Assembly: GCF_035515035.1 (NCBI RefSeq)
Contig: NZ_DATJCA010000041.1
Location: 5,410-69,409 of the forward strand
Direction of reading: 5' to 3'
Length of the DNA stretch: 64,000 nucleotides
Origin: Gelidibacter sp035515035
GTDB lineage: Bacteria; Bacteroidota; Bacteroidia; Flavobacteriales; Flavobacteriaceae
Positions within the stretch are counted from its first letter, which is position 1; every line of letters starts with the position of its first letter. The notes beneath the pieces are model-generated. The model saw nothing but the letters and a program-made list of their open reading frames with translations, had not been told where the DNA came from and searched no databases. Shown here in pieces: positions 52,690 to 61,598 of the stretch. Position numbers and translations under genes: made by a program.

Positions 52690-53496
52690 TCAATTATTTT
52701 CTGCATTTTTTCCTGAAAACAATTTTACAATACTGAGATTCCGATTGAAAAAATAACCAGGAGTTTCGCCCACAATGGCCTTGAAATCGTTAATGAAATG
52801 AGATTGATCGTAATAATTGCCATCAAACACCAAACTTTGATAATCTACTGCATGATCATTTCTTATTTTTGTCCATAGATAATCTAACCGAACAATTCTG
52901 GCAAGGGTTTTAGGGCTCACTCCTGTTCGTTTGACAAATTTTCGAAGCAAGGTGCTTTTACTCGCGTGACACTCTTGAATGATAGTCCTTAAGGGAGTTG
53001 TAATGCTCTTTTCAACTATTTTAGTGTAGAGCATGTCCACGGCATCCGGAGAATAGGGAGTTTTTTGAACTGCATTAATAAACTCCGAAAAATAAACTAT
53101 GCGTTCCTCAGTAGTAGAAAAACTTGCAAGTGATTCCCATAGCCGATAAAAAATAGGTTGGGGCAAAGTGATACTGCGCTTGGAAACTGGCGACAAATTG
53201 ACCTCAAACATCCGTGAAAACACGGTAGGATTACAGGCTATTGCTAAGCTATCCATCTCGCCTTGAAAGGTGAGCGTAAACGCGTCAGGAACAATGGGTG
53301 CTACAAAAAGAGATTCCAATTTTATAGGTACATCTTGAGTTATGACAGGACGGTCTTTAAAATGGAACAGCAGAGAGATATAAGGACGGGGAATAAATTT
53401 ATCAGACACCGACGGACCGCAAAAGTGATAGGACTCATAACCCTTAATCAGCCAGTTGTTATGCTCATCACTATCAACACTAGTTATGCTAATCAT
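52690..53496 (-). CDS. AraC-family transcription regulator (DUF6597-like N-terminus)
   Basis: Protein of 268 residues. The C-terminal AraC HTH domain is visible: TIIQECHASKSTLLRKFVKR, TGVSPKTLARIVRLDYLWTK and the second helix pair FDGNYYDQSHFINDFKAIVG. It ends with ETPGYFFNRNLSIVKLF, close to the usual ending. The N-terminus (SYHFCGPSVSDKFIPRPYIS, then FHFKDRPVITQD) matches the small-molecule-sensing arm seen in DUF6597-type regulators. The target is unknown; it stands alone between an OmpA gene and the two-component island. Confidence 0.85.
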   Translation of the reverse strand: MISITSVDSDEHNNWLIKGYESYHFCGPSVSDKFIPRPYISLLFHFKDRPVITQDVPIKLESLFVAPIVPDAFTLTFQGEMDSLAIACNPTVFSRMFEVNLSPVSKRSITLPQPIFYRLWESLASFSTTEERIVYFSEFINAVQKTPYSPDAVDMLYTKIVEKSITTPLRTIIQECHASKSTLLRKFVKRTGVSPKTLARIVRLDYLWTKIRNDHAVDYQSLVFDGNYYDQSHFINDFKAIVGETPGYFFNRNLSIVKLFSGKNAENN

Positions 53497-54020
53497 CTCT
53501 CTACCTTATAATAAGGATAAAAATAGTATAAATTCCGCCTCCTATAACATAACCATAACTTCAAATTTTGATCTGTGGTCTTAAAATAACCTGCCAATAG
53601 TTGGTGTTGAGAAGGCCATCTATTATTTTGTTCTATCTTTTACAGAAAGTTGGCCCCCTTCTCCTACTCTATCCTGAAAAATAAATGAGAGGACTTAAAA
53701 TGAAGCCAAGACGAAAAGTGAGGTTTGAACGTTAAGTAGTTTTTAAATATCATCATTAAAATAAAAGCTTACAAAATTTATGCACTCCTCAAAATACCAA
53801 ATTAATTACTACATTAGTGCTTCAACAATAATCGTTACAATAGTGTACACTTGTATACTGTACTGTAGATTAGATGGTCCTAGGACGTCAATGCCCATAG
53901 ATTTTTGCAAGAAATTTTCAAATTTAATGCGCAAACCAGATCTATTGTTTTGAAATGGTGAAATTATAAACCGAAAAAACTAAACGATTACTAAAACACT
54001 TTTGCTTGAATTTTTATAAA
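53497..54020. other. 524-nt gap upstream of the signalling island
   Basis: No gene is supported. It contains a perfect 10-bp palindrome GTCCTAGGAC (53877-53886) and, just before it, GTACA/TGTAC arms around 53845-53865. CACTTTTG (53997-54004), one mismatch from the -7 consensus, lies 16 nt before the receiver gene. The region may hold an operator for the first receiver/kinase pair. Confidence 0.4.
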
Positions 54021-54467
54021 ATGGAAAATACAAAGCTACACCTCTTACTTGCAGATGATGATATTGACGACTGTGATTTTTTTAAGGATGCCATAGATGA
54101 GATCTCAGATATTGGTGAACTTACCATATTGAATAACGGGGTGGAACTCATGAAGTTTTTAGTGAGCGACCCTGAAGTCCATCCCAATGTGATTTTTCTG
54201 GACCTCAACATGCCAAAAAAATCGGGAATGGAATGTATCTCAGAAATTAAAGCTTCACATGCCTTATCACATATCCCCATTATTATTTATTCTACTTCTC
54301 TTGATCATACAGTGGTCAATACTTTATATGAATTGGGCGCTCATCATTACATCCAAAAACCAGCCGAATTTGGAAGTATAAAAAGTGTCATAAGAAAAGT
54401 AGTCGCACTATTAGGCGCATCCACATTACAACCACGTTCCAGAGACAACTTTATTATTCAACCTTAG
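54021..54467 (+). CDS. Single-domain response regulator 1
   Basis: The start ATG at 54021 (MENTKLHLLLADDDIDDCDF) is preferred over the TTG at 54006. The protein has 148 residues, only a receiver domain. The acidic pocket is DDDIDD (12-17), the phospho-acceptor is D61 in FLDLNMPKKSG, the switch threonine/serine is in IIYSTSLDH, and the lysine is in YIQKPAEF. It has no output domain and resembles the Rcp1-type receivers paired with kinases. The kinase gene follows after 7 nt, so co-expression is likely. Confidence 0.9.
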   Translation: MENTKLHLLLADDDIDDCDFFKDAIDEISDIGELTILNNGVELMKFLVSDPEVHPNVIFLDLNMPKKSGMECISEIKASHALSHIPIIIYSTSLDHTVVNTLYELGAHHYIQKPAEFGSIKSVIRKVVALLGASTLQPRSRDNFIIQP

Positions 54468-54474
54468 TTATAGC

Positions 54475-57400
54475 ATGGTTATTAAGAATAAAACATATCA
54501 TTTTCTGGAAGGTAGTGGCGAAATGGGTCAACTTATCAGAGCAAAAGATTGGAGCCAGACTCCATTAGGCCATCCAGATAGTTGGCCAGAGAGTTTGCAA
54601 ACTATGGTAAGTGTGATGCTAAACAATCCTTTTGGAATGTACATAGCATGGGGCAAAGAGTATACACAACTTTATAATGATGGCTATCGTCCCATTTTGG
54701 CCGATAATAAACATCCTCAAGCTTTAGGGACCGGTGCAAAAGAATCCTTCCCTGAAATTTGGGACATCATAGAACCTATGTTTGATGGCGTCATGGAAGG
54801 GAATCCCATAGGTTTTACAGATTTTATGCTGCCATTAAACCGAAACGGAAAGATTGAAAAGTGTTATTTTGATTTTGCTTATAGCCCTATAAAAATGTCT
54901 AATGGCGAGGTGGGCGGTGTCTTGGTGACCACCATAGAAACAACTCATAAGAAGAAAGCTGAGGACGCTTTAAGAGAGAACAAAAATGAATTGGAATTTG
55001 TCATAGATACCGCTCAATTAGGAACTTTTGATTATAATCCTGCAACTCATAAATTTTCTGCCAATACAAGGTTAAAAACCTGGTTTGGGCTACCAACAGA
55101 TGAACAAATTGAACTCAACCACGCGCTTGATGTTATCGTAAAAGAAGACAAGGAACGCGTCTTAAAGGCCATTACCAAAGTCTTGAAAGATTCTTCTGGG
55201 AGTTTTGATATAGAGTACAGTATTTTAACTTCGGATTCAATTAAACCCTCGGTCGTTCATGCTAAGGGCAGGGCATGGTTTAACGAAGAGAATGTTGCCT
55301 ATAGATTGACCGGCACTTTGGAAGACGTTACCAATAGGGTCTGGGAAAGAAAAAAAATTGAAGAAAGCGAAAGGCTGCTTCGACTCATGATCCTTCAAGC
55401 TCCCGTTGCCATAGCCATCATGAGGGGTGCGGACTATCGCGTAGAAATTGTCAATAAATTAGCGCTTGAAATTTGGGGAAGAACAGAGGAACAGGTCTTA
55501 AACAAACCCATATTTGAGGCCATGCCAGAACTTTTGTCACAAGGCATAAAAACCTTTATTGATGATGTAGCCAAAACCGGAAATCGTTTTTCTACTCCTG
55601 AAATGCCGGTAGAATTTTCCATAAAAGGGGAACTACAAATGGTTTATATTAATTTTTCATTTGAAGCACTTTATGATAGTGAAGGAAAAATTAATGGAAT
55701 AATGGCGATTGGAGTGGATGTGACCCCACAAGTAGAAGCACGGAAAAAAGTTGAAGAAAGTGAGCAGAATATACGCGCCTTGGTAAATAGCGCGCCTTTT
55801 CCTATTGGTGTTTTTGCCGGAGAAGAGATGCGGATCACGCTTGCCAATCAATCCATCATGGATGCTTGGGGAAAAGGCTATGATGTGGTTGGGAAATTAT
55901 ATACTGAGATCCTGCCAGAATTAGGAAATCAACAAATATTTGATCAAATACGCAAGGTTTTAAATACCGGTATTCCCTTTCACGCTAAAAATCAAAGAAT
56001 TGAAATCGAATTAAATGGCGTCTTGGATGTCTTTTATTACAATTACAATTTTACACCGTTAATTGATGCATCGGGTCATGTCTATGCAGTAATGAATACA
56101 GCCGCCGATATCACGGGACTTCATGAAGCCAAACAGAAAGTAGAGGAAAGTGAAAAAAGATTCCGTGATACAGTTAAACAGGCACCATTAGGGATTGTTA
56201 TTTTCCGAGGTCCGGAACATGTGGTTGAAATGGCCAATGAAAATTATTTACAGCTCATAAATAAAAAGGAAGATGAATTTGTTGGGAAACCACTCTTTGA
56301 AACCTTACCCGAAGTTAAAGAGGTCATGGCCGCAAGAATTGCCGATCTTTATAAAAGCGGAAAATCCTTCTACGGTTACGAATTTCCAATTAGTCTCAAC
56401 CGTTATGGAACAACAGAAACAGGCTATTACAATTTTGTCTATCATCCGCTAAAAGAAAACAACACCATAAGTGGTGTTATGGTAGTTGCTACAGAGGTCA
56501 CTGCTACCGTAAAGGCAAAACATTTAATAGAGGAAAACGAAGAAAAGCTGAAGCTTATTATAGAAGCTAGTGAACTGGGAGTTTATGATGTCAATTTAAA
56601 ATCTGGCAAAATTGTCGCCTCAAAACGTTGCTATGAGATTTTAGGCTTTCCTGAAAATACACATTTAACCCATAAGGATATTATCAACCACCTTCATCCC
56701 GACGATCTTATTATTAGGAAAAAAGCTTTTGAAAAGGCTTATGCAAATGGCGTTCTTCATTACCAGTCACGAGTGGTATGGAAAGATCACTCTTTACACT
56801 GGATAGACGCCAAAGGCAAAATGTTTTATGACGAAGAAAACCAACCCCACCGCCTGTTGGGAACCGTAAGGGAAATTACCGAAGAACGAACTTTTCAGCA
56901 ACAATTATTGGAGCGGGAAGAAAAATTCAGGCTTCTGGCAGACTCCATGCCGCAACATGTATGGACTTCAGATCCGGAGGGCAATCTCAACTATTTTAAT
57001 CAATCTGTTTTTGATTTTTCAGGGTTGACGCCCGAACAAGTTATTGAAGAAGGATGGATCCAGATTGTGCATCCAGATGACTGGGAAGAGAACCTGAAAC
57101 AATGGACAAATGCAGTCCGTACCGGTAATGATTTCTTGCTAGAGCATCGTTTCAGAAAGCACAATGGCGAATACCGTTGGCAGTTAAGCCGCGCAATCCC
57201 ACAAAAGGACGCGGAAGGCAACATAAAAATGTGGGTGGGATCAAGTACTGATATCCAAGAACAAAAAATGTTTACAACGGAGTTGGAGAATATGGTGCAA
57301 TTACGAACGAACGAGTTGGAAGAAAAGAATCTCGATCTTGAAAAAATAAATAAGGAATTGCAGTCTTTTGTTTATATCTCCAGCCACGATTTACAGGAAC

Positions 57401-58059
57401 CTTTACGGAAAATCCAAACCTTCTCCTCCCGTATTTTAGAAACTGAATATGAAACACTATCAATTAATGCCAAGAAATACTTCAATAGAATGCAGAAGTC
57501 GGCTTATAGGATGCAAAATTTAATTCAAGATTTAATTGCCTATTCCAGAACCAACGTTCAAGAACTAACCTTTGAAGCTGTGGATCTTTCAGAAATTATT
57601 GAAGATTTAAAAGAAACTTTAAGTGAAGAATTTGAGGAAAATAATGTGACTCTTAAACTTCATAATATATGTACAATCCATGCTATTCCTGTACAGTTTA
57701 AACAAATCATGCATAACTTGATCAGTAATTCCATAAAATTTGGCAAAACAGGTCATCCTGTAGTCATAGAAATTAATTGTGAAAAAGTAGCAGCAAGCTC
57801 TTTGGCCATAGGATCATTACCCGATTATCAAAATTTTTATCATATAAGTTATTCAGATAACGGCATTGGCTTTGAACCAGACTACAACGAGAAAATATTT
57901 GAAGTATTTCAACGCCTTCATAGTAAAGACGAATATTCAGGCACGGGTATTGGGCTGGCCATCGTTAAAAGAATCGTTGAAAACCATGAGGGAGTAATTC
58001 TCGCAAATGGAACACTAAACGAAGGTGCCAAGTTTGACATCTATCTGCCTGCTGAATAA
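54475..58059 (+). CDS. Multi-PAS sensor histidine kinase (seven PAS domains)
   Basis: Protein of 1194 residues without a membrane segment, so cytosolic. Seven PAS-type units precede the kinase, at about residues 10-155, 165-290, 300-420, 430-550, 560-690, 695-810 and 815-935, separated by repeated coiled-coil linkers such as KKVEESEQNIR and QKVEESEKRFR. The first unit has the GFTDFMLPLNRNGKIEKCYF signature of a divergent PAS. Then come HisKA (ISSHDLQEPLRKIQTF, phospho-His971) and HATPase (QIMHNLISNSIKFG, NGIGF and SGTGIGLAIVKRIVENH). It is the partner of receiver 1. Ligands of the PAS domains are unknown. Confidence 0.92.
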   Translation: MVIKNKTYHFLEGSGEMGQLIRAKDWSQTPLGHPDSWPESLQTMVSVMLNNPFGMYIAWGKEYTQLYNDGYRPILADNKHPQALGTGAKESFPEIWDIIEPMFDGVMEGNPIGFTDFMLPLNRNGKIEKCYFDFAYSPIKMSNGEVGGVLVTTIETTHKKKAEDALRENKNELEFVIDTAQLGTFDYNPATHKFSANTRLKTWFGLPTDEQIELNHALDVIVKEDKERVLKAITKVLKDSSGSFDIEYSILTSDSIKPSVVHAKGRAWFNEENVAYRLTGTLEDVTNRVWERKKIEESERLLRLMILQAPVAIAIMRGADYRVEIVNKLALEIWGRTEEQVLNKPIFEAMPELLSQGIKTFIDDVAKTGNRFSTPEMPVEFSIKGELQMVYINFSFEALYDSEGKINGIMAIGVDVTPQVEARKKVEESEQNIRALVNSAPFPIGVFAGEEMRITLANQSIMDAWGKGYDVVGKLYTEILPELGNQQIFDQIRKVLNTGIPFHAKNQRIEIELNGVLDVFYYNYNFTPLIDASGHVYAVMNTAADITGLHEAKQKVEESEKRFRDTVKQAPLGIVIFRGPEHVVEMANENYLQLINKKEDEFVGKPLFETLPEVKEVMAARIADLYKSGKSFYGYEFPISLNRYGTTETGYYNFVYHPLKENNTISGVMVVATEVTATVKAKHLIEENEEKLKLIIEASELGVYDVNLKSGKIVASKRCYEILGFPENTHLTHKDIINHLHPDDLIIRKKAFEKAYANGVLHYQSRVVWKDHSLHWIDAKGKMFYDEENQPHRLLGTVREITEERTFQQQLLEREEKFRLLADSMPQHVWTSDPEGNLNYFNQSVFDFSGLTPEQVIEEGWIQIVHPDDWEENLKQWTNAVRTGNDFLLEHRFRKHNGEYRWQLSRAIPQKDAEGNIKMWVGSSTDIQEQKMFTTELENMVQLRTNELEEKNLDLEKINKELQSFVYISSHDLQEPLRKIQTFSSRILETEYETLSINAKKYFNRMQKSAYRMQNLIQDLIAYSRTNVQELTFEAVDLSEIIEDLKETLSEEFEENNVTLKLHNICTIHAIPVQFKQIMHNLISNSIKFGKTGHPVVIEINCEKVAASSLAIGSLPDYQNFYHISYSDNGIGFEPDYNEKIFEVFQRLHSKDEYSGTGIGLAIVKRIVENHEGVILANGTLNEGAKFDIYLPAE

Positions 58060-58246
58060 ACGGCATTAAAAAAGCAGGTATTAGACTATCATTTTTGGCT
58101 TTTGAGACAACCAAAACATTTTAAAAATGTAAAATATGTGTACATTGGACGGTCAACGCAACCGCTTATTATGATAAGTTTTACTAGGAAAAATGGTGGT
58201 TACAAATTCAAAATAATGTTTAAATTCGCACTCTATTTCATACACT

Positions 58247-58810
58247 ATGAAAATCTTTATTAAATTTGATTTTACCCGTATCTGCACCAGAGTGATTGAT
58301 GAAAAGCTGGTTGGGCTTGGTATTAAATACCGAATGCTGAATTTTGGGGAGATCGAATTTTTGGAAGAGGTTCCTGATGATAAGATGAAAGCATTTAACG
58401 CGATTCTTAAAGAGTATGGCATCGAAAAAATAGAGAACCAAAAGGTTATCTTGGTTCAGAAAATAAAAGATACCATTATTGATATGGTATTGAATTCCGA
58501 CGAGGCCATCAACGTGAAAAGCTCAGTTTATCTGTCGGAAAAATTGGGGCATAGCTATGGCTATCTTTCAAATCTTTTTTCAGAAGTCACCTACACTTCT
58601 GTTGAAAACTTTATCATTCTTCAACGCATTGAGCATGCAAAATCACTGATGATCAATACGGACTTATCGTTGACGGAAATTGCTTATAGATTACAATATT
58701 CCAGTGTTGCACATTTAAGCACGCAGTTTAAGAACACAACAGGCATTACCCCCACCACATTTCAAAGAATTATTTCAAAAAGAAGAGAACTGAACACCAA
58801 TAAAAACTAA
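58247..58810 (+). CDS. AraC-family regulator with short N-terminal HMA-like domain
   Basis: Protein of 187 residues. The C-terminal AraC HTH covers about residues 90-180 (YLSEKLGHSYGYLSNLFSEV, FIILQRIEHAKSLMINTD, LSLTEIAYRLQYSSVAHLST and FKNTTGITPTTFQRI). The first 60 residues (MKIFIKFDFTRICTRVIDEK, then LGIKYRMLNFGEIEFLEEVP) resemble a heavy-metal-associated (HMA-like) domain found at the front of many flavobacterial AraC proteins. In those the first loop carries a CxxC; here only one cysteine is left (TRIC). It lies between the two receiver/kinase pairs. Confidence 0.82.
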   Translation: MKIFIKFDFTRICTRVIDEKLVGLGIKYRMLNFGEIEFLEEVPDDKMKAFNAILKEYGIEKIENQKVILVQKIKDTIIDMVLNSDEAINVKSSVYLSEKLGHSYGYLSNLFSEVTYTSVENFIILQRIEHAKSLMINTDLSLTEIAYRLQYSSVAHLSTQFKNTTGITPTTFQRIISKRRELNTNKN

Positions 58811-58822
58811 GACTTAATTAAA

Positions 58823-59269
58823 ATGCGAGAAGAATACACTTATGTAGTGTTGGCAGATGATGATGAAGATGATCGCCTATTCTTTACAGATGCCTTTGAA
58901 GAATTGAAAATGCAGACCAAAGTAGACATCTATAAAGACGGGATTGAGCTTATGAACGCTCTAAATCAATCCGACTCAATTTTACCAAACATTCTTTTTT
59001 TAGATTTGAACATGCCCATGAAATCAGGCTTGGAATGTTTGAAAGAAATCAAAAGCAACCCTAGATTTAGGGATATTTCTATTGCCATATATTCTACTTC
59101 GGCATCAGAAGAGGATATTGAGGATACTTTTGTAAATGGCGCCAATATTTACATCAAAAAGCCTAGCGACTTCAAGATTCTTAAAAAGATATTAGCCGAC
59201 GTGGTCACCATGAATTGGCAATATCACACCAGTGGGTTGAATAAAGATAATTTTTTATTACGCTTATAA
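58823..59269 (+). CDS. Single-domain response regulator 2
   Basis: Protein of 148 residues, a receiver without output domain. ADDDEDD (11-17) is the acidic pocket, D61 in FLDLNMPMKSG is the phospho-acceptor, IYSTSASEED holds the switch serine/threonine and IYIKKPSDF the lysine. It is close in sequence to receiver 1 and has the same length, so the pair is likely to be duplicated. The CHASE3 kinase gene follows after 2 nt. Confidence 0.9.
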   Translation: MREEYTYVVLADDDEDDRLFFTDAFEELKMQTKVDIYKDGIELMNALNQSDSILPNILFLDLNMPMKSGLECLKEIKSNPRFRDISIAIYSTSASEEDIEDTFVNGANIYIKKPSDFKILKKILADVVTMNWQYHTSGLNKDNFLLRL

Positions 59270-59271
59270 AC

Positions 59272-61062
59272 ATGCATCTCAAATCTCTCTATAATTCTGA
59301 ACGCTTCTTAAAAATCATTTTCGGTTTGAGCTTGTTCATTGTTTTGGTCATGGGAGGTTTTGCGTACAAATACATTAAGGAACTCTCTGAATCTTTTGAT
59401 GACGTTCAAGAAGCTTATCAATTACATATTGAACTGGAGAAATTGCTCTCAGCCCTAAAAGATGCTGAAAGCGGGAAACGCGCTTACATTATATCTAAGG
59501 ATTCTACCTTTTTAGAACCCTTGTTAGTCAGCGGATCTCAATTGGATGAAAGTTTGAAACGCTTGAAGGATCTCACTAAAAACCATCCCGAGCATCAAGA
59601 AAACATTGCTGAATTAGAACTCAAAATTGATAATAGTTTAAGAATTTTTGAAAAAACCCTACAACTTGCCCAAAATAATGAGATAGAATCGGAGGAGTTT
59701 ATTACGGCTTTTAGGGAAGGTAGACAAACCATGAACAGTGTGCGATTTAAAGTTCTCGAAATGACCACTCATGAGAATGAATTGCTGGGTTCCAAAAAAG
59801 CAAGAAGTTCTAGAAGCCTTTCAAATGCGCCGATGATGGTGTATTACGTTTTAATTATTTCACTTTTAATCTTGTTACTGACCTATTTACAGATCAGTAA
59901 GAATTTAAAAATTTTGAAGGAAAAGAATGAGCTCTTAGAAACTTTTAAGGAATCCACCACCCAGTCAGAGATTATTAGTAAACATGGCAATTGGATCTGG
60001 CATATTGAGGACAATACCTTTGAGTATTCAGACAATCTTTATCGATTATTGGGCGAAGAGCCTCAGTCCTTTGAGCCTACGGTTGAAAATTTTATAGCCT
60101 TTACGCATCCCGATGATCTGGAAAAACTCATGGAGCAAGTCAATAAAATGATGGAAGACGAAGATTTGCCTTTTACACATTATCGAATCATCCAGAAAAA
60201 TGGTGCCATCAAACATTTTAAGGCCTATGGGAAGGTTTTAATAGATTCAGATGGCCACAAAAAGTTATTGGGAACTACGGCCGACATCACCGATGAAATT
60301 GAAAACTACCGTTTGATTGAAGAAAGAAATCTTGAATTGGAACGAAACAATAAAGAATTGGCCTCATTTAACTATGTTGCCAGCCATGATTTACAAGAAC
60401 CACTCCGAAAGATCCAAACCTTTATATCAAGATTGGAAGAGAAAGAACAAGACAATTTATCCAGTAATGGAAAAGTATATATACAACGGATAAAATCCTC
60501 TTCCGGAAGGATGCGCTCCTTAATAGACGATTTACTTCAATTTTCAAGGACGAATAAATCGGAGGAAGCCTTTGAAGATTCCAACCTCAACATCTTATTG
60601 GAAACTGCCAAACACGATTTGGCAGAAATCATTTCAGATAAAAGAGCGCGGATCTCATCAGATTCCATTCCCTCCATGAAAGTCATCCCATTTCAGATCA
60701 AACAACTCTTTCTAAATCTGATCAGTAATTCCTTAAAATACAGTCGTGCAAATGTTGCGCCGGTCATCACCATAAGTTATTCCCAAACCGATGTTAGCGA
60801 TCTACCTAAGCTAAAATTCTCCAAGCACAATCGCTACCATACCATTACGGTAAAAGATAACGGAATTGGATTTGACCAAGAATATGCAGAGCAGATTTTC
60901 ACCTTGTTCAACAGACTACATAATAAAAACGAATACTCTGGCACAGGTATTGGGCTCTCCATTTGCAAGAAAATTGTTGAAAACCATCATGGTTATATAA
61001 CAGCAGAAGGCCATCTAGACCAGGGCGCTACTTTTACCGTTTACCTTCCAATTACGTCTTAA
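59272..61062 (+). CDS. CHASE3-PAS sensor histidine kinase
   Basis: Protein of 596 residues. Membrane segments at about 13-33 and 188-207 enclose a periplasmic CHASE3 sensor (DAESGKRAYIISKDSTFLEP). A PAS domain covers about 225-345 (TQSEIISKHGNWIWHIED, FIAFTHPDDLEKLMEQ). HisKA has YVASHDLQEPLRKIQTFI (His372), and HATPase has FLNLISNSLKYSR, NGIGF and SGTGIGLSICKKIVENH. The kinase core is very like that of the seven-PAS kinase. It is translated right behind receiver 2 (2-nt gap) and is its likely partner. Confidence 0.93.
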   Translation: MHLKSLYNSERFLKIIFGLSLFIVLVMGGFAYKYIKELSESFDDVQEAYQLHIELEKLLSALKDAESGKRAYIISKDSTFLEPLLVSGSQLDESLKRLKDLTKNHPEHQENIAELELKIDNSLRIFEKTLQLAQNNEIESEEFITAFREGRQTMNSVRFKVLEMTTHENELLGSKKARSSRSLSNAPMMVYYVLIISLLILLLTYLQISKNLKILKEKNELLETFKESTTQSEIISKHGNWIWHIEDNTFEYSDNLYRLLGEEPQSFEPTVENFIAFTHPDDLEKLMEQVNKMMEDEDLPFTHYRIIQKNGAIKHFKAYGKVLIDSDGHKKLLGTTADITDEIENYRLIEERNLELERNNKELASFNYVASHDLQEPLRKIQTFISRLEEKEQDNLSSNGKVYIQRIKSSSGRMRSLIDDLLQFSRTNKSEEAFEDSNLNILLETAKHDLAEIISDKRARISSDSIPSMKVIPFQIKQLFLNLISNSLKYSRANVAPVITISYSQTDVSDLPKLKFSKHNRYHTITVKDNGIGFDQEYAEQIFTLFNRLHNKNEYSGTGIGLSICKKIVENHHGYITAEGHLDQGATFTVYLPITS

Positions 61063-61234
61063 CATCTCCCTAAAGTCCTCAATTTCAAAACCTTTATTAT
61101 CCATAAGGGCTGATTTTTCATGCTTTTATGGGAATTCTATAATCAATTCTGAAAATGCTGTAAGATAGTATGCAGTGTGTTGGCCCATCTTTGTAATGAA
61201 GATAAGAGGCTAAAAGATGAATCATGATTTTACA

Positions 61235-61381
61235 ATGAAAACGATTTTTTACACGGTATCAATTCTCATGGTAGTTGCATGGGCAGTAAGTTACTTTGTG
61301 TATGCATTAAAACCTTCGATTCATTTTTTATTATTATCAGCTGTTCTATTAGGAGTAGCAGGATTTTTGGAAAAAAAGTAA
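61235..61381 (+). CDS. Lmo0937-like small membrane protein
   Basis: A 48-residue open frame starting MKTIFYTVSILMVVAWAVSY. It has two hydrophobic segments (about 5-24 and 29-45) joined by KPSIH and a final LEKK. Length, segment spacing and the WxxxxF pattern fit the Lmo0937/DUF5670 family of tiny membrane proteins, which often go with stress regulators. It lies 172 nt after the CHASE3 kinase gene on the same strand. Confidence 0.65.
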   Translation: MKTIFYTVSILMVVAWAVSYFVYALKPSIHFLLLSAVLLGVAGFLEKK

Positions 61382-61431
61382 GACCCTCATATAATAAGTA
61401 AAACATAAAAATAACCCTAAACCGAAACCCT

Positions 61432-61557
61432 ATGAAAACCAATCCAGAACAGCAAGAAAAACAATATGCTAGAGTAGCACGGGTTTTTCCTAAAACTATT
61501 CTCTCTACGACGAATGCTCGAATTAGAGTATTGGACACAAATAAGTGTGAGAAGTAG
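61432..61557 (+). CDS. 41-residue small open frame
   Basis: MKTNPEQQEKQYARVARVFP continues to a stop at 61555-61557. It is basic with no hydrophobic segment. It lies between the Lmo0937-like gene and the AraC gene on the same strand, 41 nt before the latter. No homologue is recognised; coding status is uncertain. Confidence 0.35.
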   Translation: MKTNPEQQEKQYARVARVFPKTILSTTNARIRVLDTNKCEK

Positions 61558-61598
61558 ATTTTAAGCTCTTAATTAATTAACCATAAAAATAACACGCC

